DNA from: Mucilaginibacter sp. KACC 22773
GTDB taxonomy: Bacteria; Bacteroidota; Bacteroidia; Sphingobacteriales; Sphingobacteriaceae
Direction of reading: 5' to 3'
DNA length: 64,000 bases
Assembly (NCBI RefSeq): GCF_028736215.1
Contig: NZ_CP117883.1
Location: 2,976,001 to 3,040,000, forward strand
Numbering within the stretch: position 1 is the stretch's first letter; the number at the start of each line of letters is the position of its first letter. Below the pieces are notes generated by a model. The model saw only the letters and a list, made by a program, of their open reading frames with translations. It was not told where the DNA came from and did not search any database. Below are positions 47,550 to 55,411 of this stretch, piece after piece. Made by a program: the position numbers and the translations under genes.

Positions 47550-47670
47550 CCAATGAACCAATGAACCAATGAACCAATGAACCAATGAACCAATGAACCA
47601 ATGAACCAATGAACCAATGAACCAATGAACCAATGAACCAATGAATCAATGAACCAATGAACCAATGAAC
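47550..47670. repeat. Octamer tandem array (ccaatgaa, 15.1 copies)
   Basis: The array covers 121 bp with one variant copy near 47646. It runs directly into the TAG stop codon of the TIGR02117 gene. In that gene's sense it reads TTCATTGG repeated. The unit is the ccaatga heptamer with one extra a. A 122-residue frame across it is a repeat artefact (LVHWFIGS). Confidence 0.97.
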
Positions 47671-48351
47671 TACCTGTAATGATAAAATATTCCCCTGTCA
47701 AAAGGCGTCCACATGCAGGCGGTTTGGCCGCAGGCTTTAAGGGCGTTATTGGCCCAGGTATTGCAGGTATAAAACATATTGTATTTGCGGTTGGCTTCGT
47801 AAAACGCGTCGCTGGTGCCGTAGTTGGCATTTGTTTTTATGTTGATGACATTTCCGGCACTGTCTCGTTTAAAACTGTCGTTAATAAAAGCTATCAGCCT
47901 TTTGTACTGATCATTGCTGATCATGATTTTTTTACAATTGTTATTCTCCGGCATTGCCCGGTAGTAAGTAGCATGAATGGCCGAAGTACTTAAAGCGAAG
48001 GCCGCCCTAAACGCCGTACTAAACTTTAATTGCGACCAGGTAGGAGTGTTGAGGTAAAACCCCTTATCGCCCCAGCCAACTGCCAGGTATTTTGCCGTGG
48101 TATCGCGGCCCGTTGTATTTTGATACGGCATCTCTTTGCTCCAATCTGTAACCTGACTTTTTACGGGAACTACAATGTCGGTGTGGTCGCCATTGGTAAG
48201 GATATATATGGCCACGTCGGCCGAAGTGCCGGATTCTTTTTACAGTCCATATCGAAAGTAAAAAAGCCGCCGGCAGGAAAAGCGCTACAAATACTACAAG
48301 GCCCAATACAGTTCCTAAAAATATTTTCAGGATCTTTTTTATAATTATCAT
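47670..48351 (-). pseudogene. TIGR02117 / DUF2459 family protein, broken by a one-base frameshift
   Basis: Two overlapping frames make one family protein of about 226 residues. The first part (from 48351) is the N-terminal membrane anchor MIIIKKILKIFLGTVLGLVVFVAL and ends after LLSIWTVK. The second continues ESGTSADVAIYILTNGDHTDIVVPVKSQVTDW to the family C-terminus TACMWTPFDRGIFYHY. They join if one A is removed from the AAAAA run at 48237-48241 (T run on the plus strand). Family proteins are secreted or membrane-anchored papain-like or NlpC-like folds of unknown role. The lesion may be a real mutation, a slippage-prone tract, or a sequencing error. The second frame also has its own ATG at 48215. 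Confidence 0.85.
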
Positions 48352-48565
48352 AATTGGCGATTGAGGTTGGGTTTGGTGTTACTATAATAACCCGAATAGT
48401 TATTGCAATACTCATAATTACCCTTTTATTCTTGTTAATTATTGGTTAATTTATATTGATAATAAGAATTTTATATATTTTATATATTTTATATATTTTA
48501 TATAAAGTGTAAATTTATGTAGGCATAAGAGACGTATTTTTAACGTGACCAAATACCGCCAACAT

Positions 48566-48595
48566 AAAAGCCCGTTGAATAAACAACAGGCTTTT
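48566..48595 (-). terminator. Possible terminator after the 33-residue gene
   Basis: The stem aaaagcccgttg (48566-48577) pairs with caacaggctttt (48584-48595) with one mismatch. On the minus strand a short T-rich end follows. It lies 55 bp after the small gene. Confidence 0.5.
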
Positions 48596-48649
48596 ACTTT
48601 TAGGTTAATGTAGGCGTATTAGCCGACACTCATCGGGCCAATTTAAGGG

Positions 48650-48751
48650 CTACCCCTTTTTATTAAGCCATTGCTTAATACGCGAATTGAGCAATATACC
48701 TGCAATGGTGCAGGCCACTAAAAGGTATACAATCATGATGTGCTTTGGCAT
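48650..48751 (-). CDS. Small membrane protein, 33 residues
   Basis: The ATG at 48751 opens a 33-codon frame: MPKHIMIVYLLVACTIAGIL, then LNSRIKQWLNKKG. It has one membrane helix (about residues 5-21) and a basic, amphipathic C-terminal tail, the classic layout of a small bacterial membrane protein. It lies in a stretch with no other gene and is followed by a stem-loop. A perfect 13-bp inverted repeat is in its leader. The function is unknown, and expression is inferred from the context only. Confidence 0.5.
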   Translation of the reverse strand: MPKHIMIVYLLVACTIAGILLNSRIKQWLNKKG

Positions 48752-48770
48752 TTTATTTTGGTTTATAATC

Positions 48771-48806
48771 TGCAATAAATGTAACGGGGATGATACATTT
48801 ATTGCA
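48771..48806 (-). promoter_or_regulatory. Perfect 13-bp inverted repeat upstream of the small gene
   Basis: The arms tgcaataaatgta (48771-48783) and tacatttattgca (48794-48806) are separated by 10 nt. It ends 19 bp before the ATG of the 33-residue gene. It could be an operator or an mRNA stem that shields the start. Confidence 0.6.
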
Positions 48807-49129
48807 AGTGTTTATGAAAATAAATATCTAACCGGTTGAGAAAAAAAGTCAAATACTTAAACAAAACTAACACTTTGATATGATGTAGTTTCACTGGCCC
48901 GATTCAGCGTTTTATAATATAAAATTTGCGTTTATTTAAAATGAACAAAAAAACGCGTAAAAAAACATTTTTACAGCAAAAAAATGACAGTTTAACGTAG
49001 TGTTACGCTAACACTATTTCAATGTTAAAACTAATTTATTGCTATTTTTTTAAAGAATAAATGTGCAGTTGACGATTCTAAAAGTTTTATAACTATTTAT
49101 TAAAATAAACGTAAAAATGAAAATACCTA

Positions 49130-49159
49130 TTGTAACATTCGGTTTACAATATAAATTTG
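49130..49159 (+). promoter_or_regulatory. Bacteroidota-type promoter of a small gene
   Basis: TTG at 49130-49132, 19 bp, then TAAATTTG at 49152-49159, an exact TAnnTTTG match. The expected start of transcription (about 49166) is 15 bp before the ATG at 49181. Confidence 0.7.
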
Positions 49160-49180
49160 CTTTACCCTAATTAATTTAAA

Positions 49181-49273
49181 ATGATAAGCCAATTAACGTT
49201 AGAACAAAAACTTCAGGGCGTGATCTTAATGATCATTTGCTTTATTGCCGTAGCGAACTATTTAATTAAGTGA
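49181..49273 (+). CDS. Small membrane protein, 30 residues
   Basis: This is a 30-codon frame, with MISQLTLEQKLQGVILM followed by IICFIAVANYLIK. It has one membrane helix (about residues 13-28) and a polar N-terminus. It is bracketed by an exact Bacteroidota promoter and by a strong terminator, so the transcript would be only about 160 nt. That makes it either a real microprotein gene or a small RNA with a coincidental frame. I do not recognise the sequence. Confidence 0.65.
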   Translation: MISQLTLEQKLQGVILMIICFIAVANYLIK

Positions 49274-49298
49274 GTGCCGACAGAGAGAAGAGAAAATT

Positions 49299-49327
49299 AA
49301 GGTGCCTTTTTGGAGGCGCCTTTTTTT
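49299..49327 (+). terminator. Rho-independent terminator of the 30-residue gene
   Basis: The stem aaggtgcc (49299-49306) pairs with ggcgcctt (49315-49322), including one G-U pair, and is followed by a T run to 49327. Confidence 0.85.
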
Positions 49328-49439
49328 ATGGAATAAACTTTGAGCCGATTTTCTGGGAGAGGTGCATAGTTACATTTTCAATAACAAATTCAGATTTAAG
49401 ACACAACAAGTACTTATGGCTTAAAACGGCAGCCTCGGT

Positions 49440-50066
49440 TTACATAAATATAGCTAACGCATCCTTAAGGCTTTTTGACGAATGGGTTACAACAGCACCT
49501 GTGTGCCTGTCTTCCGGGTCAAACAGAAAGGTATCGATACCCAATGAACCCGCCGCCTTTATTTCAGACTCAGGATCATCGCCGATGACCAGCAGCTCTT
49601 CCGGCTGATAGTTATTGTTGTTCATAATCATCGTGAAGATATCCTTTTTAGTTTCGGGCGATACCTGCGGATCGACAATATGAATCGCTTTAAAATCTCC
49701 CTCGATGCCTAACAACCTTATTTTACTCCATTGCAGTTTGGTAAAGCCCGTTGTTACCAGGTACTTATCTATCGGGGTTGCGCTGATGTATTTATACTCC
49801 TCGTAGGGCTGCATCGGCAGCGCATACTCAAGGTCTTTAAGCAAATCAAGGCCCTTATTTTTCGCCGCCTCGCTAAAGTTGAATTTTTCGGCAACCTGCT
49901 GGTAAGGTCGGCGCTGCATTTCTGCCTTCACCTTCTCTATTTCTTGGGTACCAATTTCTTCGGCCAGGCTGTCTACAAATTCAAACACCACGCTAAAAAG
50001 ATTTTCAGAAATTGAACTAACCGGGTAAATGGTGTTATCCAGGTCTAAAATGATGGCTTTTTTCAT
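49440..50066 (-). CDS. HAD-family hydrolase
   Basis: This is a 208-residue cytosolic phosphatase of the haloacid dehalogenase superfamily. Motif I is D8-L-D10 in ILDLDNTIYP. Motif II is VTTGFTKLQWSKI, and motifs III/IV are VIGDDPESEIKAAGSLGIDTFLFD. A helical C1 cap lies between I and II. The start overlaps the stop of the MFS gene by 4 bp (ATGA), so the two are translationally coupled. The substrate cannot be told. Confidence 0.9.
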   Translation of the reverse strand: MKKAIILDLDNTIYPVSSISENLFSVVFEFVDSLAEEIGTQEIEKVKAEMQRRPYQQVAEKFNFSEAAKNKGLDLLKDLEYALPMQPYEEYKYISATPIDKYLVTTGFTKLQWSKIRLLGIEGDFKAIHIVDPQVSPETKKDIFTMIMNNNNYQPEELLVIGDDPESEIKAAGSLGIDTFLFDPEDRHTGAVVTHSSKSLKDALAIFM

Positions 50067-51304
50067 AATATATTGTCAACACGAGTTACCGCAATTGGTT
50101 CGCTTTTCTTAATGAGTTTTTTAAGGATATAATACCCGGTTGACACAAATAAACAGGTACCGGCAAATACCCACCACAAGCTATCAAAGCCACCTGCCGT
50201 AATAATCCGGGCACCAACTGCAGGAGCAATAATTTGTGCAGCCGACCACGACATGCCATAAATAGCGGCATAGGAGCCCCGGTTACTATTGTTGGTTCGG
50301 CTTACCCAAAACGAGTTCATGAATGGCATGGCGATGATTTCGCCAAAAGTTATCATTACTACTATCAAAACGGCTATCCAGGCGTTATGCGGGAGTATGT
50401 TCAAAAAAACAAATGTAATGCCCGTTAACAGCACCCCAGCGCTGATATAAGTTAAAGGGTGCCTTTTGCCATCAAGTTTATGAACAAGTACCATTTAGAC
50501 AGCTACAATCAAAATTCCGTTTAAGGCCATTAAAAAACCGATAAAACGCGGGCCGAGGTGCCATTGTATAGTATAAAACACCGGTTGGGTTATAAAAAAC
50601 TCAAAGAAGCAGCAAGAGAAAAGTGTGTTTAAAATGATGAATATTAAAAACACACCATCGGTATGGGCCGCTGCCGATTTTGCTTCTTTCAACACATCCT
50701 TCACTGATTTCCTGATTTGCGAGCGGGGCATCAGTTTCAGCAAAAGTATTGCAGCCAAAATATTGGTGCAGCCGTCAACCCAAAACAGCAAGTGGTAATT
50801 AATTGAAGCTAAAAATCCGCCTAAACCACCTCCAACCGCCCAACCAAGGTTAACAGCCAGTCGGTTTAACGAATAGGATCGTGTTCTGGTGGTCTCATCA
50901 GCATAATGCGCAATTGCCGCCGAGTTTGCCGGCCTGAAAGATTCATTACAAATGCTGAGTACAAACGTAAGAATGCTGATACTGATAAAGGAATGCTGAT
51001 AGCCTAAAATGATAAACTGGATGCCACCTAAAAGCAAGGCCCCAACCTGCACATCATAAAAACCTATTTTATCGGTTAGCTTCCCGCCTAAAAACGCTCC
51101 CCCAAACGCACCAATGCCAAAAAATGCCATTACCCAACCCGACTGGATTACCGTAAAGTGCAGTTTTTGGATGGTATAAACGCTCATAAACGGAACCACC
51201 ATAGTACCGCTCCGGTTAATAAGCATTACCAGGCTCAGGTACCAGCTGTTTTTAGATAGTCCGTAATAAGCGTTTTTGTAGGATTGGATAACAGGAGTTA
51301 GCAT
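50063..51304 (-). pseudogene. MFS transporter interrupted by an in-frame TAA
   Basis: Two frames in the same phase meet at a TAA (50495-50497) followed at once by ATG. Joined, they give one 413-codon MFS protein of normal length. The N-terminal six-helix half begins MLTPVIQSYKNAYYGLSKNSW (ATG at 51304 preferred over a TTG at 51355) and has the GGKLTDKIG loop 2-3 motif. The second half starts with MVLVHKLDGKRHPL. The stop is at codon 270, in transmembrane segment 7 (NGILIVAV-stop-MVLVHKLDG). Family members usually have Glu there, so a GAA-to-TAA change would explain it. The ATG after the stop could allow restart. The product would be a drug- or sugar-efflux type permease. Confidence 0.8.
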
Positions 51305-51325
51305 GGTTAAACAAAGATAGCTTTT

Positions 51326-51399
51326 AAGGCTAAAAGCAGAAAGCCCAAGGCCCAAAGGAATAAAAGCTTTCTGCCTTAGGCCTTCGGCTTTTAGCTTAA
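51326..51399. repeat. Heptad-phrase inverted repeat at the 3' end of aroC
   Basis: The left half (51326-51360) reads aaggcta, aaagcag, aaagccc, aaggccc. The right half (51368-51399) reads the reverse complement pattern and includes the aroC stop codon at 51391. The halves pair imperfectly as a hairpin. Confidence 0.75.
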
Positions 51400-52485
51400 C
51401 CTCGAATTGCGGTTACGCAACCAATGATCGGCCAAAACCAATGCGGCCATCGCCTCAACAATGGGTACCGCGCGTGGCACCACGCAAGGGTCATGGCGGC
51501 CTTTGCCCGATATTTCGGCAGCGTTACCTTCGCTATCAATAGTGGCCTGGTTTTTCATGATGGTGGCAACCGGTTTAAAGGCTACTTTAAATTCGATAGG
51601 CATTCCATTGCTGATGCCGCCCTGGATACCGCCCGAATAATTGGTAATAGTTGTTATATCGCCTAAATGCGACTTTACAAAAATATCGTTATGCTCAGAT
51701 CCCCGCATTTCGCTGCCGGCAAAGCCCGATCCAAATTCAAAGCCGTGTACGGCGTTGATGCTTAGCATGGCTTTACCTAAATCGGCATGTAGTTTGTCAA
51801 ATACAGGGTCGCCTAAACCTACAGGGCAATTTTTTATGTAACAGCTCACTTTGCCGCCAACAGTATCACCGTCTTTGCGTACGCTGTCAATAAATTCTAT
51901 CATTTCTTCGGCTGTTGCCGGGTCGGCACATCGCACGATGTTTTTCTCGCGCTCATCAATAAATTCCTGAACGTTTTTAATTTCAACGTTTGGTGCATCT
52001 ATTTTGCCAACACTGCTTACATGGGCTGCAATCTCGATGCCCTGGGTTTTGAGCAATAGCTTGGCCAGGGCACCCGCAGCAACACGCGCCGCTGTTTCAC
52101 GGGCCGAGGAACGGCCACCGCCACGGTGGTCGCGAATGCCATATTTGGTTTGGTAAGTATAATCGGCGTGGGAGGGACGGAACACATCAACATTATGGGT
52201 ATAATCCTTTGATCGCTGATCTTCATTCGGGATCAGCATAGCAATGGGCGTGCCCGTGGTTTTACCTTCAAATACGCCGGATAAAATCCGTACCGTATCT
52301 GCCTCTTTACGTTGTGTGGTAATCTTCGACTGACCTGGTTTGCGTTTATCCAGCTCGCCTTGTATATAATCGGTATCAACTACCAATTGTGCCGGGCAGC
52401 CATCTATTATTACCCCAATTGCCTCGCCATGTGATTCGCCAAAAGTGGTTATCCTGAATACTTGCCCGAATGAATTGCCTGCCAT
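51391..52485 (-). CDS. aroC: Chorismate synthase
   Basis: This 364-residue enzyme converts EPSP to chorismate with reduced FMN. The start [29 protein letters not shown], the middle [40 protein letters not shown] and the end [26 protein letters not shown] are the three family signatures. It comes last in the run pheA, DAHPS/chorismate mutase, aroA, aroC, separated from aroA by 303 bp holding two REP-like palindromes. Co-transcription over that gap is possible but not shown. Confidence 0.97.
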   Translation of the reverse strand: MAGNSFGQVFRITTFGESHGEAIGVIIDGCPAQLVVDTDYIQGELDKRKPGQSKITTQRKEADTVRILSGVFEGKTTGTPIAMLIPNEDQRSKDYTHNVDVFRPSHADYTYQTKYGIRDHRGGGRSSARETAARVAAGALAKLLLKTQGIEIAAHVSSVGKIDAPNVEIKNVQEFIDEREKNIVRCADPATAEEMIEFIDSVRKDGDTVGGKVSCYIKNCPVGLGDPVFDKLHADLGKAMLSINAVHGFEFGSGFAGSEMRGSEHNDIFVKSHLGDITTITNYSGGIQGGISNGMPIEFKVAFKPVATIMKNQATIDSEGNAAEISGKGRHDPCVVPRAVPIVEAMAALVLADHWLRNRNSRLS

Positions 52486-52548
52486 TGTTTTAGATGTTAG
52501 ATATGAGATTTGAGAAAACTCAAATGTCAGAATTTAATTCTAATTAAA

Positions 52549-52629
52549 CCGTCATTGCGAGGTACGAAGCAATCCCCTACATGCTAAGTTCCACATTGTT
52601 CGGGATTGCTTCGTACCTCGCAATGACGG
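52549..52629. repeat. REP-like palindrome, gtcattgcgagg type, 28-bp perfect arms
   Basis: The arms 52549-52576 and 52602-52629 are perfect reverse complements around a 25-nt loop. The core is gtcattgcgaggtacgaag. The layout is parallel to the gtcatcctgagg elements at 35.5 kb. Confidence 0.95.
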
Positions 52630-52662
52630 GCGTTTTGTTGTTTTTTTAAGGTTGTAAATTTC

Positions 52663-52755
52663 ACTATGTCATTGCGAGCGTAGCGCGGCAATCTCGTTAC
52701 CTGCATGGTTGTCTTGCATAGTTCGCGATTGCTTCGTGCCTCGCAATGACATAGT
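52663..52755. repeat. Second REP-like palindrome of the same type
   Basis: The outer arms at 52663-52678 and 52740-52755 (actatgtcattgcgag) pair perfectly. The inner part is diverged (gcgtagcgcggcaatc against gcgattgcttcgtgc). It lies 34 bp from the first copy, between aroC and aroA. Confidence 0.9.
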
Positions 52756-52768
52756 TTGGCGCCGGATT

Positions 52769-52801
52769 CGCCTTTTTCCCTTTCGCCTTTAACCTTCTAC
52801 C
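52769..52801. repeat. Heptad phrase over the aroA stop codon
   Basis: On the minus strand the words ggtagaa, ggttaaa, ggcgaaa, gggaaaa and aggcgaa run through the last codons, the TAA (52789-52791) and the following bases. Confidence 0.65.
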
Positions 52802-54078
52802 GTTTCCACTGCAAACCCTTGCTTCTCCAGATCATCCCAAAATGCAGGATATGATTTGTCGACTACCGGGCCGTTTTCAAATTCCAGTTGAGGAACAACA
52901 AGGGCCAATGGTGCAAAAGCCATAGCCATACGGTGATCATGGTAGGTGTTGATGAACATACGCTCCGGGATAAACTTTTCGCTGCAATCCAGTTTATAAA
53001 CCTGGCCTTTTTCAATGAGTTTAACGCCCATTTTGGCAAGTTCGGTTTGTAAAGCTAAAACCCTGTCGGTTTCTTTGATCTTCAGCGTTTCTAACCCGGT
53101 GAAAGTTGCTTCGTGACCTAATGCCGCGCATACTACAATTACTGTTTGTGCCAAATCCGGGCATTCTTTCATGTCGAAGATTTTGCGGCTTAAAGGTTTG
53201 GCCTCTTTTAGTAAATGTACACCGCCATCTTTAAATTGAGATGTGATACCAAAGTTGGCCATTATCTCGGTTATCACGCTGTCGCCCTGCAGGCTGTAAG
53301 CGGTTAAACCGGTCAGGAATATTTCTGCTTCATCGGCCAGGGCGGCAATAGCATACCAGTACGATGCCGCGCTCCAGTCTGGTTCAATGTATAATGATGT
53401 TGTGGCAAAATCCTGGTTGACTATGGTAATCACATTATCAGTCCAAGCGTGCTGGATACCGGCTGTTTGCAACATAGCCAATGTCATTTCTACATACGGG
53501 CGCGACGTTAGTTCGCCTTCAATATGCAGTTCCAAACCAAGCGGCAACCGGGCTGCAATTAGCAAAAGTGCGGTAATGTACTGACTGCTGATGTTACCTT
53601 TGATACTGATTTGACGGCTTAGCTGCTCAAAACCACCTTTTAATTTAATAGGAGGGTAGCCATCTTGCTCTTCAAAACCTATATGGGCACCTAATTGCCT
53701 CAAGGCATCAACCAAAACACCTATCGGCCTTTCCTTCATGCGCTGGCTGCCGGTTAAAATCACCTCGTAATCCTGTATGGCATAATAAGCCGTTAAAAAA
53801 CGCATCGCCGTACCGGCAGGGCCGATGTCTACGGTTTGTAGCCCATGGTCTATGGACGATGGACCATGGTCGCTACCATCTGCCAATACCTCTTGATTCT
53901 TCCTCAAGATGCCTGCTAACAACACAGAATCGGCTGAATCGGATACATTATCTACCTTAACCTTACCGTTGCTCAGCGCTTCGATAATGAGGGCGCGGTT
54001 ACATTCACTTTTTGAACCGGTGAGGTTAACCGTGCCTTTTATATACTTATTACTTTTACTCAGGATGATGTTTTGCAT
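52789..54078 (-). CDS. aroA: 3-phosphoshikimate 1-carboxyvinyltransferase (EPSP synthase)
   Basis: The 429-residue enzyme adds the enolpyruvyl group of PEP to shikimate-3-phosphate. LTGSKSECNRALIIEAL is the N-terminal S3P-binding motif. GTAMRFLTAYYA, EPDWSAASYWYAIAAL and NTYHDHRMAMAFAPLAL are further family motifs, and LKIKETDRVLALQTELAKMGV carries the KETDR signature. Between residues about 68 and 85 there is an unusual segment DHGPSSIDHGLQTVD, which corresponds to a seven-base-periodic DNA phrase. It falls in a loop before the conserved GPAGTAMRF and so may be tolerated. Third in the pheA-led run, 97 bp after the DAHPS/chorismate mutase gene. Confidence 0.97.
   Translation of the reverse strand: MQNIILSKSNKYIKGTVNLTGSKSECNRALIIEALSNGKVKVDNVSDSADSVLLAGILRKNQEVLADGSDHGPSSIDHGLQTVDIGPAGTAMRFLTAYYAIQDYEVILTGSQRMKERPIGVLVDALRQLGAHIGFEEQDGYPPIKLKGGFEQLSRQISIKGNISSQYITALLLIAARLPLGLELHIEGELTSRPYVEMTLAMLQTAGIQHAWTDNVITIVNQDFATTSLYIEPDWSAASYWYAIAALADEAEIFLTGLTAYSLQGDSVITEIMANFGITSQFKDGGVHLLKEAKPLSRKIFDMKECPDLAQTVIVVCAALGHEATFTGLETLKIKETDRVLALQTELAKMGVKLIEKGQVYKLDCSEKFIPERMFINTYHDHRMAMAFAPLALVVPQLEFENGPVVDKSYPAFWDDLEKQGFAVETVEG
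53848..53874. repeat. Heptad phrase inside the aroA coding sequence
   Basis: On the minus strand the words gaccatg, gtccatc, gtccata and gaccatg follow one another. They encode DHGPSSIDHG. The same words (accatgg, atagacc) occur in the intergenic repeat at 11191-11307, so this looks like an intergenic-type sequence captured in frame. Confidence 0.7.
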
Positions 54079-54139
54079 CGTTTGGTTAGTCTTAAGTTCT
54101 AAGTCGATAGTCTGAAGTCAAAAGCCAATAGATTAAACC

Positions 54140-54173
54140 ACTTTTGACTTTTGACTTTTAACTTTTGACTTAA
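54140..54173. repeat. Heptad array (acttttg) between the DAHPS/chorismate mutase gene and aroA
   Basis: Three copies of acttttg and one actttta stand in tandem. The reverse word agtcaaaag at about 54115-54124 makes a fold-back. The array begins about 6 bp after the DAHPS/chorismate mutase stop codon. Confidence 0.85.
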
Positions 54174-54175
54174 AA

Positions 54176-55303
54176 TTACGCGTGTGTTAGTTTTTCTGCT
54201 GCCTGGCCTGCTTCGCTGGCGTTCATGATGGCTGTTTGCCTGCTGATAGATTCGGCGTGTAAAAGCTCCAGTAATTTTTCGGTAAACTCGCTGCCTAATT
54301 TTAATGCTTTAGCGTAGTTAGTGCGTTTCTGCAGGATTTCGTCCCAACGGCCAACCTGTAAAATAGTAATGCCATTATCTTTTTTATGCTGACCGATTTT
54401 ATCGGCAATCAGCATACGCTCGGCAATTTTCTGGATAACTAAATCGTCAATTTTATCAATCTGGTTGCGCAGTTCGTGTAGTTTATCGTTAACCTCGGCA
54501 TTGCGTACTTCTGGTTTACGTAAAGCCAAATGATCGATGATATCAGCAAGTGCAGCAGGGGTAACCTGTTGTTTAGCATCTGTCCAGGCTACGCTTGGAT
54601 CGATGTGCGATTCGATCATTAAACCTTGCATATCCAAATCCAAAGCTTTTTGTGAAATGTAACCAATAAGGTCGCGGTTACCTGATATGTGGCTTGGATC
54701 GTTAATGATAGGCAATTCAGGGGCTAAAGTTTTTAAAGCAATAGCGATATCCCACATTGGCTCGTTACGGAAAGCAGATTTTTCGTAAGATGAAAAACCG
54801 CGGTGGATAGCAGCAAGTTTAGTGATACCGGCGTTGTTGATACGCTCTAAAGCGCCAATCCATAAAGAAAGATCGGGGTTTACCGGGTTTTTAACCATTA
54901 CCGGTACATCAACACCGCGCAAAGCATCAGCAATTTCCTGTACAGTAAAAGGGTTTACTGTTGAACGTGCACCAACCCAAAGGATATCAACACCTGCTTT
55001 TAAAGCTTCTTCAACGTGTTTACCGGTAGCTACTTCAATAGCGGTTGGCAGGCCGGTTTCGGCTTTGGCGCGTTTTAACCACTCCAAACCAATTGAGCCA
55101 ATACCTTCAAACTCTCCCGGGCGGGTACGTGGTTTCCAGATACCTGCACGTAAGGCAGAAATTTTACCGGTTTGGGCTAATAAATGAGCGGTGGCTACCA
55201 GCTGATCTTCAGTTTCGGCGCTGCAAGGGCCAGCAATTACCAATGGTTCTTTACCGGTTTTAATCCAGGTATGAAGCGGCTGTATGTTTAAATTTAGTTT
55301 CAT
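54176..55303 (-). CDS. Bifunctional DAHP synthase / chorismate mutase (type II fusion)
   Basis: The 375-residue protein has an N-terminal KdsA-like class I-beta DAHP synthase (about 1-260, with PLVIAGPCSAET, GIWKPRTRPGEFEGIG, AAIHRGFSSYEKS and INDPSHISGNRDL). A C-terminal AroQ chorismate mutase follows (about 275-365, with LHELRNQIDKIDDLVIQKIAERMLIADKIGQHKK). It catalyses the first step of the shikimate pathway and the branch to prephenate. In such fusions the mutase part serves as the allosteric sensor for the synthase. It lies 108 bp after pheA and, by position, is under the same Phe/Tyr attenuator. Confidence 0.96.
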   Translation of the reverse strand: MKLNLNIQPLHTWIKTGKEPLVIAGPCSAETEDQLVATAHLLAQTGKISALRAGIWKPRTRPGEFEGIGSIGLEWLKRAKAETGLPTAIEVATGKHVEEALKAGVDILWVGARSTVNPFTVQEIADALRGVDVPVMVKNPVNPDLSLWIGALERINNAGITKLAAIHRGFSSYEKSAFRNEPMWDIAIALKTLAPELPIINDPSHISGNRDLIGYISQKALDLDMQGLMIESHIDPSVAWTDAKQQVTPAALADIIDHLALRKPEVRNAEVNDKLHELRNQIDKIDDLVIQKIAERMLIADKIGQHKKDNGITILQVGRWDEILQKRTNYAKALKLGSEFTEKLLELLHAESISRQTAIMNASEAGQAAEKLTHA

Positions 55304-55411
55304 TGTGTTTGTTATTTGTTCCGGCTGTTTGTTTTTTAAACCGGGGTTGTTTTATACTTTAATTTTTTGATTTCCTGTTGGGTCCGATGATCCTGGGATC
55401 ATTTTATTTGT

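Noticed and set aside
47465..47830. ORF with LVHWFIGS repeats
   Set aside because: It is only the ccaatgaa array read in one frame, with an antisense relation to the TIGR02117 gene.
48170..48415. 81-residue minus-strand frame over the TIGR02117 N-terminus
   Set aside because: It is the third frame of the broken gene and matches no family.
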